Shown here piece by piece: positions 51,405 through 60,899 of a stretch of DNA of 64,000 nucleotides; the first letter of the stretch is position 1; each line of letters begins with the position of its first letter. Below the pieces are notes generated by a model. That model was not told the DNA's origin and did not search any database. It was given only the letters and a program-made list of their open reading frames with translations. A program made the translations under genes and the position numbers. The DNA is from DASZQY01 sp963843565 (GTDB taxonomy: Bacteria; Pseudomonadota; Alphaproteobacteria; Rhizobiales; Kaistiaceae), in the NCBI GenBank assembly GCA_963843565.1, contig CAWJKY010000001.1, forward strand, positions 124,001 to 188,000. Reading direction: 5' to 3'.

Positions 51405-52057
51405 GCCGCCGGCTCCGCCAGAGGCGTCAGGCGCCTGACGGCCTCCGCGACCGCCGCGGCGGGGCCCAACGGGTCGTTCCACACGGCGGCGGAGAGCGCC
51501 ACGAATGCGATGTTGTCGGCGGCGGCGCCCTCGACCGAGGCCAGGCTGTTGCCGCCCATGACGATCGCCGGCACCACCGTTACCTCCGACCACCAGGCGG
51601 CGAGTTCCTGCGCCTTGTGGAAGATGTCGGGGCCGGTGTCGCCGTCGAGGCGGCCGAAGAAGAGATAGTCGATGCCCGCCTCGCTCGCCTGCATGGCGTC
51701 GTGGCGGGTGCGAAGGCCGCCGGCACCGACGATTCGCCCGTCGCCAAGCGTCTCGCGCGCGTCGCGCAGCGCGTCGATGTCGCCCTCGACGTGGACGCCG
51801 TCGGCCCCGGTGCGCATGGCGATTCGGGGGTCGCCCGCCACGATCGTGGCGACGCCGCGCTCGGCACAGATCGGCACGAGGGCCGCCACGGCCGCCTGCA
51901 GCGCCGCAGGATCGTCCGCTTCAGGCGCGGTCACGATCAGCGTGGCCACGTCCCCGCCGGCAAGCGCGGCGGCAAGCTGCGGGGCGAAAGCGTCCGGCGA
52001 ATAGACAGGCGGCGTCACCAGACACAGTCGGCAGCGGATGTCGGCGGCATTCGCCAT
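51401..52057 (-). CDS. Thiamine phosphate synthase family protein (ThiE-like)
   Basis: A 218-residue TIM-barrel protein of the ThiE/TenI superfamily. Typical strands are RCRLCLVTPP, TIVAGDPRIAMRTGADGVHVEGD, IVGAGGLRTRHDAMQASEAGIDYLFFGRL and VVPAIVMGGNSLASVEGAAADNIAFVALSAAV. Some active-site residues of true ThiE differ (there is no clear GQ.D motif), so it may be a paralogue. Its stop overlaps the Sel1 gene start. Its place beside fba is common in this order. Confidence 0.82.
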   Translation of the reverse strand: MANAADIRCRLCLVTPPVYSPDAFAPQLAAALAGGDVATLIVTAPEADDPAALQAAVAALVPICAERGVATIVAGDPRIAMRTGADGVHVEGDIDALRDARETLGDGRIVGAGGLRTRHDAMQASEAGIDYLFFGRLDGDTGPDIFHKAQELAAWWSEVTVVPAIVMGGNSLASVEGAAADNIAFVALSAAVWNDPLGPAAAVAEAVRRLTPLAEPAA

Positions 52058-52180
52058 GTTTCGCAGCGCTTCTCCCCAGCGCGGCGGACCGAAGGTCGGC
52101 CCTGTCAGTGGCCCCCGATCTTACAAGCTGCCCGGTCCGCGCGGCGAAAATATAGCCGATCCGTCAGGGATTTGGGGCTT

Positions 52181-53212
52181 TTATGCAGCCTGTTTCTCCA
52201 GATCGGGCGCCCACTTGCCGGAAGCGGCGAGGCTGTTCATGCGTGCCCTGTGGAGAAACGCCTGCTGGGCCGCCGGAACGTTCTCGGCCTTGCCGGCCCA
52301 CGCCTCCATCGACGCGGCCTGAAGCGCGCGGCCGTAGGAGAAGGTGAGGGGCCACGGGTGCTTGCCGATCTGGTTCATCAGCGACAGGTGCTCGGTCGCC
52401 TGCTCGTTCGACTGGCCGCCCGACAGGAACGCGATGCCCGCGACCTCGCCGGGGACGACGGCGCGCAGCAGCTGCAACGTCTTCTCGGCGACTTGCTTGG
52501 CGCTCGCCTGCTTGGGCGAATTCTTGCCGGCGATGACCATCGACGGCTTCAGGATGATGCCCTTGAGGTTGACGTCGGCGATGGCGAGCTCGGAGAACAC
52601 CTCCTTCAGCGCGCTCTCGGTGGCGGCGTAGCAGGTGTCGATATCGTGGGTGGCGGGCTTGCCGTCCATCAGCACTTCCGGCTCGACGATCGGCACGATG
52701 CCGTTTTCCTGGCAGAGCGCGGCGTAGCGGGCGAGCGCGTGGGCGTTGGCGTGGAGCGCGTTGCGGCTCGGCATGCCGGGGCCGATGTTGACGACCGCGC
52801 GCCACTTCGCGAAGCGGGCGCCGAAGCCGTAGTACTCCTGGAGCCGTTCGCGGAGGCCGTCGAGGCCTTCGGTGACGCTTTCGCCCTTGGCGAGCGCCAG
52901 CGGCTTGGCGCCGGTGTCGACCTTGATGCCCGGGATGCAGCCCGACCGCGAGATCACCTCGGTCAGCGGCGTGCCGTCCTTGGCCTTCTGGCGGATGGTC
53001 TCGTCGTAGAGGATGACGCCGGAGACGAAGTTGCGCATCGCCTCCTCGGTGGTGAACAGCATCTCGCGATAGTCGCGCCGGCTGTCCGGGGTCGATCCGA
53101 TGCCGAGCGCGTCGAAGCGCTTGGTGCAGGTGGCGTTGCTCTCGTCGGCGGCGAGGATGCCCTTGCCGGGGGCGACCATGCGGGCGGCGATGTCTTCCAG
53201 ACGTTCGGTCAT
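52181..53212 (-). CDS. Fructose-bisphosphate aldolase class I
   Basis: A 343-residue class I aldolase, Schiff-base type, that interconverts fructose 1,6-bisphosphate with DHAP and glyceraldehyde 3-phosphate. Lys222 in LKGIILKPSMVIAG is the Schiff-base residue; GKGILAADESNATCTKRF and FLSGGQSNEQATEHLSLMN are also typical. The start at 53212 is used; the 13 extra codons upstream are not conserved. It is part of a glycolytic/Calvin-type gene set with pgk, gap and tkt. Confidence 0.95.
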   Translation of the reverse strand: MTERLEDIAARMVAPGKGILAADESNATCTKRFDALGIGSTPDSRRDYREMLFTTEEAMRNFVSGVILYDETIRQKAKDGTPLTEVISRSGCIPGIKVDTGAKPLALAKGESVTEGLDGLRERLQEYYGFGARFAKWRAVVNIGPGMPSRNALHANAHALARYAALCQENGIVPIVEPEVLMDGKPATHDIDTCYAATESALKEVFSELAIADVNLKGIILKPSMVIAGKNSPKQASAKQVAEKTLQLLRAVVPGEVAGIAFLSGGQSNEQATEHLSLMNQIGKHPWPLTFSYGRALQAASMEAWAGKAENVPAAQQAFLHRARMNSLAASGKWAPDLEKQAA

Positions 53213-53412
53213 TTCTCGTGCCTTCCTTGTCCTAGAGCGCTTCGGCACCATGTGGCGAAATCGGGGCGGTTATAGACGAACCGCGCGGCGATTTCACATC
53301 CACAGATGCGCTGGAATTTGGTGCTGGGGGCGCCATGTTACCTCGTGAGGCAACCGGTCGGCGCGGATTGGCGCCGGCTGTCCCAACTCCGACATTGAGA
53401 GGAGGACGGACT

Positions 53413-53904
53413 ATGGCCCCGCAGCCCCGGACCCGCCCCGTCAAAGACGCTGGCCACTGGCCGCGTCCGCTCGTGAATGCCCGCCGCGAACTGCCGCGCG
53501 TCGCGGCGGCCTTCCGCCTCGGCATGAAGATCGATCCGAGGAAGCCGACGCTCGGCATCCACCACGGCGTCATCGCCATGGCGCTCGGCGGCGTCGCGCT
53601 CTTCCTGTTGGCGATCCCGCTGTTCTTCACCGGCAACCTCGGCAGCGACTTCAACCTGCTCGGCGTCGCCGGCTTCGCGGTGATTTTCTTCACGCTGACA
53701 CTCACCCAGGCCTCACGTGCCGCCCACGATCCGCGCTGGGGCGGCCCCGACCGGACGACGCTTTCGGAATTCGCCGAGGACAACGTCGAGATCGCGACCG
53801 GCAAGGTCTCCGGCCGCGAAGCGCTCGTCGAGATTCTCGTGCTGCCGGCCACGCTTGGCATCGGCATGATCGTGATCGCCCTGGTCTTCGCCTTCACCAA
53901 ATAG
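53413..53904 (+). CDS. Small membrane protein of unknown function
   Basis: A 163-residue protein with a basic N-terminus and about three hydrophobic stretches (GVIAMALGGVALFLLAIPLFF, LLGVAGFAVIFFTLTLTQ, ATLGIGMIVIALVFAF). The ATG at 53413 follows GAGGAGGACGGACT. It is the only rightward gene in this leftward block and ends five bases before the pgk stop. The family is unrecognised. Confidence 0.75.
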   Translation: MAPQPRTRPVKDAGHWPRPLVNARRELPRVAAAFRLGMKIDPRKPTLGIHHGVIAMALGGVALFLLAIPLFFTGNLGSDFNLLGVAGFAVIFFTLTLTQASRAAHDPRWGGPDRTTLSEFAEDNVEIATGKVSGREALVEILVLPATLGIGMIVIALVFAFTK

Positions 53905-53909
53905 GCGCG

Positions 53910-55112
53910 CTAGCTCTTGCGCCTCAGCACCTCGACGCCGGGCAGCTGCTTGCCTTCCATCCATTCGAGGAAGGCGCCGCCGGCGGTCGAAATGAACGAG
54001 AACTTGTCGGCGATCCCGGCGTGGTTGAGCGCCGAGACCGTGTCGCCGCCACCGGCGACGGAAAGAAGCTTGCCGGCCGCGGTGCGCTCGGCGGCGTGAC
54101 GGGCGGCCGCCACCGTCGCCTTATCGAACGGGGGCACCTCGAAGGCGCCGAGCGGCCCGTTCCAGACGAGCGTCGCGGCCTTGTCGATCCATTGGTTGAC
54201 CGCCTCGACCGATTTCGGCCCGACGTCGAGGATCATCTGGTCCGCCGGCACGTCGCCGATGGCGACGGTGGTCGCCGCGGCGCCGGCCTTGAATTCGGAC
54301 GCCACCACCGCGTCGACCGGCAGCACCAGCGCGCAGCCGGACTTGTCGGCGGCGGCCATGATCTTGCGGGCCGTTTCGGCGAGGTCGGGCTCGGCCAGTG
54401 ACTTGCCGACCGCGATGCCCTTGGCGAGCAGGAAGGTGTTGGCCATGCCGCCGCCGATGACCAGCGCGTCGACCTTCTCGACCAGATGCAGGAGCACGTC
54501 GATCTTGGAGGACACCTTGGCGCCGCCGACGACCGCGACCACCGGCCGCTTGGGGTCGCCGAGGGCGGCTTCCAGCGCCTCCAGCTCCTTCTGCATGGCG
54601 CGGCCGGCATAGGCGGGCAGGTAGTTGGCGAGCCCGGCCGTCGAGGCATGGGCGCGGTGCGCGGCGGAGAAGGCGTCGCTCACGTAGATGTCGCCGAGCT
54701 TGGCGAGTTCGGCGGTGAACAGCGGGTCGTTCTTCTCCTCGCCCTTGTGGAAGCGGGTGTTCTCCAGAACCAGCACGTCGCCGTCCTTCATGGCGGCGAC
54801 GGCGGCTTCAGCGTCGGGGCCGACGCAGTCGGGCGCGAAGGCGACCGGCTTGCCGAGGATGGCAGAGACCGCCGGGATCACCTGCTTCAGGGAGAACTTT
54901 TCTTCCGGTCCCTCTTTCGGCCGCCCGAAGTGAGCGAGGATGATCGCCTTGCCGCCCTTCTTGACGATGTCGAGGACGGTCGGCTTGGCGGCCTGGATGC
55001 GGGTGTCGTCGGAAACCTTGCCGTCGGCCATCGGCACGTTGAGGTCGATGCGGACCAGCACGCGCTTGCCGGTGAGGTCGGAGAGGTCGTCGAGGGTGCG
55101 GAATGGGCTCAT
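53910..55112 (-). CDS. pgk: Phosphoglycerate kinase
   Basis: A 400-residue enzyme that transfers phosphate between 1,3-bisphosphoglycerate and ADP. Standard motifs are GKRVLVRIDLNVPMADGKV, ILAHFGRPKEGPEEKFSL, VAVVGGAKVSSKIDVLLHL, IGGGMANTFL and the C-terminal SVAGGGDTVSALNHAG. The start at 55112 overlaps a small membrane-protein gene by four bases (ATGA), so it follows gap in one operon. Length is typical. Confidence 0.96.
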   Translation of the reverse strand: MSPFRTLDDLSDLTGKRVLVRIDLNVPMADGKVSDDTRIQAAKPTVLDIVKKGGKAIILAHFGRPKEGPEEKFSLKQVIPAVSAILGKPVAFAPDCVGPDAEAAVAAMKDGDVLVLENTRFHKGEEKNDPLFTAELAKLGDIYVSDAFSAAHRAHASTAGLANYLPAYAGRAMQKELEALEAALGDPKRPVVAVVGGAKVSSKIDVLLHLVEKVDALVIGGGMANTFLLAKGIAVGKSLAEPDLAETARKIMAAADKSGCALVLPVDAVVASEFKAGAAATTVAIGDVPADQMILDVGPKSVEAVNQWIDKAATLVWNGPLGAFEVPPFDKATVAAARHAAERTAAGKLLSVAGGGDTVSALNHAGIADKFSFISTAGGAFLEWMEGKQLPGVEVLRRKS

Positions 55113-55288
55113 GGGTTCGGTCCAGGTGGTGTGCCGCCGCCGTACGGCCCGCCGCCGCCCGTCAGCGTCGGCCAGTCGTCCCGCATGTTGCGGTCGGGCT
55201 TCGTCTTCAGTCCCTGAAAGAACGCGAAGGCGATGAAGGCGAGGATGAACGCCAGCCCGATCAGCGGGAGGATGGCGCCGGCGCTCAT
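55109..55288 (-). CDS. 59-residue single-pass membrane protein between gap and pgk
   Basis: A short ORF, MSAGAILPLIGLAFILAFIAFAFFQGL followed by a Pro/Gly-rich tail (RDDWPTLTGGGGPYGGG). It has one N-terminal membrane helix. Its TGA overlaps the pgk ATG, and its start is 22 bases after the gap stop, so it is embedded in the operon. This coupling and the clear hydrophobic helix argue that it is real. No family is recognised. Confidence 0.7.
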   Translation of the reverse strand: MSAGAILPLIGLAFILAFIAFAFFQGLKTKPDRNMRDDWPTLTGGGGPYGGGTPPGPNP

Positions 55289-55309
55289 CTGGTTCGTCGC
55301 CGTGCCGGG

Positions 55310-56320
55310 CTAGCCGAGCCGCCCCATGGCGACCGCGGTGTCGGCCATGCGGTTCGAGAAGCCCCACTCGTTGTCGTACCAGGAGACGACGCGCACGAAC
55401 GTGCCGCCAATCACCTTGGTCTGGTCGAGCGGCACCGTCGAGGAGGCGGCGTCGTGGTTGAGGTCCGTGGAGACCAGCTTTTCGGTGGTCACCTCGAGGA
55501 TGCCCTTCAGCCGGTTCGACTTGGCCGCCGCAACGATGGCGTCGTTGACCTCTTCGGCGGTGGTGGCGCGCTTGGCGACGAACTTGAAGTCGACCAGCGA
55601 TACGTTCGGGCTCGGCACGCGCATGGAGGCGCCGTCGAGCTTGCCGTTGAGATCGGGAATGACGAGGCCGACAGCCTTGGCGGCGCCGGTGGTCGTCGGG
55701 ATGATGTTGAGCGCCGCGGCGCGGGCCCGGTAGAGGTCCTTGTGCAGCGTGTCGAGCGTCGGCTGGTCGCCGGTGTAGGAGTGGATGGTCGTCATGAAGC
55801 CGTGCTCGATGCCGATGGCGTTGTGGAGCACGTGGACGACCGGCGCCAGGCAGTTGGTGGTGCACGAGGCGTTGGAGACGACGATGTGATCCTTCGACAG
55901 CTTGTCGTCGTTGACGCCGAAGACGACGGTGAGGTCGGCTCCGGAGGAGGGCGCCGAGACCAGCACGCGCTTGGCGCCGGCGGTGATGTGCGCCATCGCC
56001 TTTTCCTTGGCGGTGAAGATGCCGGTGCACTCCAGCGCGATGTCGACGCCGAGCTCCTTGTGGGGCAGCTTGGTGGGGTCGCGCTCGGCGGTCACCTTCA
56101 TGGGCCCGAGACCGGCGTCGATGGTGTCGCCGTCGACCTTGACCTCGTGGGGGAACTTGCCGTGCACCGAATCGCGGCGCAGCAGATGGGCGTTGGTCTC
56201 GACCGGCCCGAGGTCGTTGATGGCGACGACCTGGATGTCCTTGCGGCCTAACTCGATGATGGCGCGCAGAACCAGCCGCCCGATGCGCCCGAACCCGTTG
56301 ATGGCAACCTTGACGGCCAT
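55310..56320 (-). CDS. gap: Glyceraldehyde-3-phosphate dehydrogenase, type I
   Basis: A 336-residue phosphorylating GAPDH. It starts VKVAINGFGRIGRLVLRAI, has the NAD-selecting AINDLG (Asp36), and the catalytic Cys153 in SNASCTTNCLAPV. WYDNEWGFSNRM is near the C-terminus. It works in glycolysis and, with the adjacent tkt, pgk and aldolase, in pentose interconversions. No phosphoribulokinase or Rubisco genes are visible in the window. Confidence 0.96.
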   Translation of the reverse strand: MAVKVAINGFGRIGRLVLRAIIELGRKDIQVVAINDLGPVETNAHLLRRDSVHGKFPHEVKVDGDTIDAGLGPMKVTAERDPTKLPHKELGVDIALECTGIFTAKEKAMAHITAGAKRVLVSAPSSGADLTVVFGVNDDKLSKDHIVVSNASCTTNCLAPVVHVLHNAIGIEHGFMTTIHSYTGDQPTLDTLHKDLYRARAAALNIIPTTTGAAKAVGLVIPDLNGKLDGASMRVPSPNVSLVDFKFVAKRATTAEEVNDAIVAAAKSNRLKGILEVTTEKLVSTDLNHDAASSTVPLDQTKVIGGTFVRVVSWYDNEWGFSNRMADTAVAMGRLG

Positions 56321-56347
56321 GACCTCTATCTCCGTTCCTTGAAACTC

Positions 56348-58330
56348 TTATGCGTTGTGACGCTTGGTGACGGCGTCGGCGACCGCTTCGGCGGTGATGC
56401 CGAAGTTGGCGTAGACGTCCTTATAGGGCGCGCTGGCGCCGAATGAATGCATGCCGACGAACAGCCCGTCGGAATCGATGACCGCGTCCCAGCCGAAACG
56501 CACCGCCGCCTCGACGGCGATTTTGATCGGCGCGTCGCCGACGATGCGCTTGCGGGTCTCCGCCGGCTGGGCGAGGAACAGGTCGAGCGAAGGCACCGAG
56601 ACCACCCGCGCCGCGATGTTGCGTGCCGCGAGCAGCTTCTGGGCCTCCAGCGCCAGGCCGACCTCGGAGCCCGAGGCGAAGATCGAGGCGCGCGCCTCGC
56701 CGTTGGCCGGCGACAGCTCGTAGGCGCCCTCGGCGCAGCGGTTTTCCTTGTCGGCGGTGAAGCGCATGGCAGCGAGGTTCTGGCGCGACAGGGCGAGCAG
56801 CGACGGTCCGTCGGTGCGCTCCATCGCCAGCTGCCAGCACTCCGCCGTCTCCATCGTGTCGCCGGGGCGGAAGACGCGCATGTTGGGCATGGCGCGCAGC
56901 GCCGCCAGATGCTCGACCGGCTGGTGTGTCGGTCCGTCCTCGCCGAGGCCGATGGAATCGTGGGTCATCACATAGATCGCCGGAATGCCCGCCAGTGCCG
57001 CGATGCGCAACGAGCCGCGCGCGTAGTCGGTGAACACCAGGAACGTGGCCCCCGCCGGGCGCAGCCCGCCGTGAAGCGCCATGCCGTTCAGGGCGCCGGC
57101 CATGCCGTGCTCGCGGATACCGAAATGGATATAGCGACCGCCATAGGCACCCGGCTTGATGTCCGTCAAATTCTTGGTTTTTGTGTTGTTCGACGGGGTC
57201 AGGTCGGCGGATCCGAGGACCAGTTCGGGCACTGCGGCGGTGATCGTCTCAAGCGCCAGCTCGCTCGCCTTGCGGCTTGCCAGCGTCGGCTTGTCGGCGG
57301 CGATCTTCGCTTTCAGCTCGGCCATCGCCGCGCCGAAGCCTTCCGGCAGCTTGCCGGCAAGGCGCCGCTCGAATTCCGCCTTCTTGGGGGAGGCCGCGAA
57401 GCGCTTCTGCCAGGCCTCGCGGGCCGGCTTGCCGCGGCTGCCGGCGGCGCGCCAGTCGGCGAGAATCTCGGCGGGGATCTCGAAGGGCGGGAAGGGCCAC
57501 TCGAGGTTCTTGCGCGCGCCGGCGATCTCGTCGACACCGAGCGGCTCGCCGTGGGCCTTGGAGGTTCCGGCCCTGGTCGGCGCGCCGAAGCCGATGGTCG
57601 TCTTGCAGGCGATGAGGGTCGGGCGGTCGGCGTCCATGGCCGTCTCGATGGCGGCCGCGATGGCGTTGTGGTCCTGCCCGTCGATGCGGGTGGCGATCCA
57701 GCCGGCCGCCTCGAAGCGGGCGATCTGGTCGACGGAGTCGGCGAGCGAGCGCGGGCCGTCGATGGTGATGTCGTTGTCGTCGAACAGGAAGATCAGCTTG
57801 TGGAGCTTGAGATGCCCGGCAAGCGCGATCGCCTCCTGGCTGATGCCTTCCATGAGGTCGCCGTCGGAGCACAAGACGAACGTCTTGTGGTCGACGACGT
57901 CCTCGCCGAATTCGGCGGCCATCATGCGCTCGGCGAGCGCGAAGCCGACCGACGAGGCGACGCCCTGGCCGAGCGGGCCGGTGGTCATCTCGACGCCGGG
58001 GGTGTCGCGGTTCTCCGGGTGCCCGGGGGTCTTGGAGTGAAGCTGGCGGAAGCGCTTGAGCTCCTCGATGGTCATCGCCTCGTACCCGGTCAGGTAGAGC
58101 AGCGAATAGAGCAGCATCGAGCCGTGACCGGCCGAAAGCACGAAGCGGTCGCGGTCGGGCCACTTGGGGTCGGCGGGGTCGAACTTCAGGAAGCGCGAGA
58201 ACAGGACGGTCGCGACGTCGGCCATGCCCATGGGCATGCCGGGGTGGCCCGAGTTCGCCTTCTGGACGCCGTCCATGGCGAGGGCACGGATGGCGTTGGC
58301 CATGCGCGTGTGTTTTGCAAGATCGGTCAT
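56348..58330 (-). CDS. tkt: Transketolase
   Basis: A 660-residue thiamine-diphosphate enzyme of the pentose phosphate pathway. Features are NAIRALAMDGVQKANSGHPGMPMGMADVA, the cofactor site GDGDLMEGISQEA (seen as CSDGDLMEGISQEA), LIACKTTIGFGAPTRAGT and the C-terminal DSIGLGEDGPTHQPVEHLAALRAMPN. The start at 58330 gives the family N-terminus. It leads the leftward tkt-gap-(small gene)-pgk operon and is divergent from DUF4164/zapA. Confidence 0.96.
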   Translation of the reverse strand: MTDLAKHTRMANAIRALAMDGVQKANSGHPGMPMGMADVATVLFSRFLKFDPADPKWPDRDRFVLSAGHGSMLLYSLLYLTGYEAMTIEELKRFRQLHSKTPGHPENRDTPGVEMTTGPLGQGVASSVGFALAERMMAAEFGEDVVDHKTFVLCSDGDLMEGISQEAIALAGHLKLHKLIFLFDDNDITIDGPRSLADSVDQIARFEAAGWIATRIDGQDHNAIAAAIETAMDADRPTLIACKTTIGFGAPTRAGTSKAHGEPLGVDEIAGARKNLEWPFPPFEIPAEILADWRAAGSRGKPAREAWQKRFAASPKKAEFERRLAGKLPEGFGAAMAELKAKIAADKPTLASRKASELALETITAAVPELVLGSADLTPSNNTKTKNLTDIKPGAYGGRYIHFGIREHGMAGALNGMALHGGLRPAGATFLVFTDYARGSLRIAALAGIPAIYVMTHDSIGLGEDGPTHQPVEHLAALRAMPNMRVFRPGDTMETAECWQLAMERTDGPSLLALSRQNLAAMRFTADKENRCAEGAYELSPANGEARASIFASGSEVGLALEAQKLLAARNIAARVVSVPSLDLFLAQPAETRKRIVGDAPIKIAVEAAVRFGWDAVIDSDGLFVGMHSFGASAPYKDVYANFGITAEAVADAVTKRHNA

Positions 58331-58522
58331 GATTTGAATCGGCCTGGAGAAATGCCGTTGAAGGACGCACATCAGGCGCGTCTACGGCGGAGTGGATACG
58401 CACGTCACCGGAGCGAGTCAATGTGGCCGCCGCGCGGCAATCGCGGCGCTTGCGGGACGGCCTGCCATTGACGCGTCGGAAAGCGGCTGCCTAATCTGAA
58501 AAGGTCGCAGATTGAGGGCCGT

Positions 58523-58804
58523 ATGGCCAAATCTTTATCCATTGAAGAAGCAATGCAGCGGCTCGAAGCGGCGCTCGACCTGCTCGAGGGCGCGGTCGAG
58601 CGGCGGCTTGAGCGTTCCACCTCTGTTTCGGAGCTCGAGGGCGAGGTGCATCGTCTCGGCGCCGATCGGTCGCGCCTTGCCCAGTCGCTGGACGCGGCCG
58701 AGGCGCGCGCCGCCCATCTGGAAGAGGTCAGCGCGCAGGTCTCGCACGGCCTGGTCGATGCGATGGAACAGATTCGCGACGTGCTCTCCCGTCACGGCGG
58801 CTGA
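58523..58804 (+). CDS. DUF4164 coiled-coil protein
   Basis: A 93-residue helical protein (SIEEAMQRLEAALDLLEGAVERRLE...ELEGEVHRLGADRSRLAQSLDAAEARAAHLEEVSAQVSHGLVDAMEQIRDVL) matching DUF4164, found just before zapA in Hyphomicrobiales. It ends four bases before zapA, so the two are one operon. A cell-division-related role is inferred from the neighbour only. Confidence 0.88.
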   Translation: MAKSLSIEEAMQRLEAALDLLEGAVERRLERSTSVSELEGEVHRLGADRSRLAQSLDAAEARAAHLEEVSAQVSHGLVDAMEQIRDVLSRHGG

Positions 58805-58808
58805 GAAG

Positions 58809-59186
58809 ATGGCGCAGGTCACCGTCTCGATCGGCGGCCGGCAATACCGCATGGCGTGCGAGGACGGCCAGGAGGATCACCTGACGGCGCTCGCCGAACG
58901 CCTCGACCGGTCGATCGGCGAGTTGCGCCGCCGCTTCGGAAACATCGACGACCAGCGCCTGACCGTCATGGCGGCGATCACCTTCGCCGATCGCCAGGCC
59001 GACGCGGAACGCCGGCTTGAGGACGCCGAGGCGCGGGTTGCCGACGGCGAGGACGCGCGCGCCGCGACGGAGGAGGCCCGCAGCGCCAACGAGGCCGGTG
59101 TCGCGTCCGCCCTCGACGAGGTCGCCGGCCGCATCGAGGCGCTGGCGGCGCGGGTCTCAGGCGCGCCGCTGATCGAAGAGGACTGA
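58809..59186 (+). CDS. zapA: Cell division protein ZapA
   Basis: A 125-residue ZapA: an N-terminal MAQVTVSIGGRQYRMACEDGQEDHLTALAERLDRSIGELRRRFG domain and a long C-terminal coiled coil. ZapA binds and bundles FtsZ filaments at mid-cell. The ATG at 58809 follows TGAGAAG. In many genomes 6S RNA and fau follow directly; here about 3 kb of unrelated sequence intervenes. Confidence 0.93.
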   Translation: MAQVTVSIGGRQYRMACEDGQEDHLTALAERLDRSIGELRRRFGNIDDQRLTVMAAITFADRQADAERRLEDAEARVADGEDARAATEEARSANEAGVASALDEVAGRIEALAARVSGAPLIEED

Positions 59187-60019
59187 GCGCGGCGCGGGAC
59201 GGGCTGACGCGCCATACCCTCTCCCGCAGTTCGCCGAGCAGGCAGTTCGAACGTCGCGAGGCGCCGCTCATGGGAGGCGCCGTGTTCGATCCTGGCCGAC
59301 CGGAGCCTCGACGAAGTTCATGCCTCGAACAGGACCTTGAGCACCTCATCACCGCGCATTCGCGAGACGCGCCGCGCGAAGCGAGCGACATCCGGTACCC
59401 CCCGGTCAACGCAAAGCTCAACGACGCGCTCTGTGCGCGTGCGCTTCTTTGCCCACGCGGCGTATGGATAAGCGGAAATTCTCTGAAATGTCGTCGGGCC
59501 GCGCGGATGGGGGAGAGGGCTTTGAAGCCGCTGATTATGGAGCGCAGCAAATCTGTGAGCTATATGGCGAAAAGGGTGAGGGGGCTCCAACTCGAGTACG
59601 TCGTGCAGCGGTCTTTCGATAAGGCCTTCCCCCGCAGGCGGCGCATAGGCGATCACGCGTTCGCCAAAGAGATCGCTCCGACCTCTCCACCATCGGAGGA
59701 CGAGGTGCCTCGTCAAAGGGGCAGGAGCAAGTGCGGCGAGCGAAACAGTCCGGTGGACATACGCGGCGCCCAACCTCCCTTTGAGGGGGGAAATATGCAC
59801 TTGAAAAGAAGTGCTGATTCTCCGGAGGGCGAGCATGAAATGATTGAGGAATGGGCAGGTAGCTTCGTTCAGCCGTCATGGACTATGGAGCGCCGCGAAC
59901 CTCTCCACAATGCTTTCCGTAGATCGCTCCACCATCTCACTCCGCAGCGATTGGATAAGCGGCTCGGATAGTGCGCGGCTCGAAGCCTAAGGGACATTTA
60001 TCTGTCATCGTTCACCTCA
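59187..60019. other. Non-genic stretch after zapA
   Basis: No convincing gene. Long frames exist on both strands (59270-59971 rightward, 59318-59836 leftward), but both are Arg/Pro/Ser-rich, overlap each other and show no domain. The leftward frame has a composition often seen in false ORFs of dispersed intergenic repeats. The stretch may be a repeat or decayed gene. Confidence 0.5.
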
Positions 60020-60579
60020 AACGGTCAAAGTTCTGATCAGGCTCGCTTGATCATCGATGGGCGCGCATCGGTTGTTACAGCTGCTCATCGGCAGCAAGAG
60101 ATCGACGAATCGCTCGTTAGCCGAATTGGAGCGAAGGAGGAACCAGGGGCTGTGTACCGCGCGTCAGAAACGCGTAAGCTCGCCTTGTGCTTGTCTTGAC
60201 AGTTGTACATCCATTCACTTCGGTTGCTTCGTGCAGTTCTCGAACGCGGGCAAAGAATTGTCATTGAAGGGACACAAGGCTTTGGTCTTTCGGTGTGGCA
60301 TGGCGACGAATATCCCAAGGCGACGAGCAGGGACACGACTGCGTCAGGGTTTGTGTCAGAGGCAGGGCTGGCACCGAAGGATGTTCCCGCCTTTGTCCAT
60401 GTTTTCAGAGATTTCCAATCCAGATTGACGGCAATTCGCGTCTCCTGAAAGATGAGATTGATTGGGTGACCCTTACAAAGGAGGCTGATCTCCTTCTGAA
60501 CTTCGTCGAACTAACTTCGGCGACGAAGCGAGTCAGGAGAGTGGAAAGTTTCGATCCCGAGATCGTCGCCCCCGTATAG
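60020..60579 (+). pseudogene. Broken adenylosuccinate-synthetase-like gene
   Basis: In one frame from about 60020 the sequence reads ARLIIDGRASVVTAAH...IDESLVSRIGA and then meets TGA at 60197. The same frame continues with LLRAVLERGQRIVIEGTQGFGLSVWHGDEYPKATSRDTTASGFVSEAG, a clear adenylosuccinate synthetase-type IEGTQG...SRDTTASG segment. At about 60415 one base is missing (TTCCAATC where TTCCCAATC is expected), after which another frame gives PIQIDGNS...DEIDWVTLTKEA...ELTSATKRVRRVESFDPEIV up to 60579. The N-terminal part is absent or unrecognisable. One nonsense and one frameshift change make it non-functional. The intact family is a PurA relative, including phage PurZ-like enzymes. Confidence 0.7.
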
Positions 60580-60899
60580 GCGTAAACCATGCTCGCTCGA
60601 TAGCTTGATCACATGGATTGCGCCGCCCGCAAATTGTGACAGCACATCACCGAATATGGTGGAAAGGTCTTGCGTGTAGAGGCTCGGGAGGCGTCATCAT
60701 CGGACATGTCGGAATGTGATGTTGCCCCCCGTTATGCTCTTCCACCCACGTAGGCTTGAAACGTTTTGCCGAGTTCGGAGTAAGGCCCGTATTTGCTGGC
60801 TCGCTGAAGATCATATTCGCAATTAAGGTGATCGTCTCGCAACGCCGTAACTTGGCTCGCGGGCTCCTAAAAGAACCATCACCGGGAACGATTGTTGCC
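60580..60899. other. Gene-free stretch between pseudogene remnants
   Basis: No coding frame with recognisable features. Base composition is lower in GC than the flanking core genes, in keeping with acquired, decaying DNA. Confidence 0.4.

Noticed and set aside
59318..59836. 172-codon leftward frame after zapA
   Set aside because: Read on both strands; no domain, repeat-like composition and an overlapping frame on the other strand, so not called as a gene.
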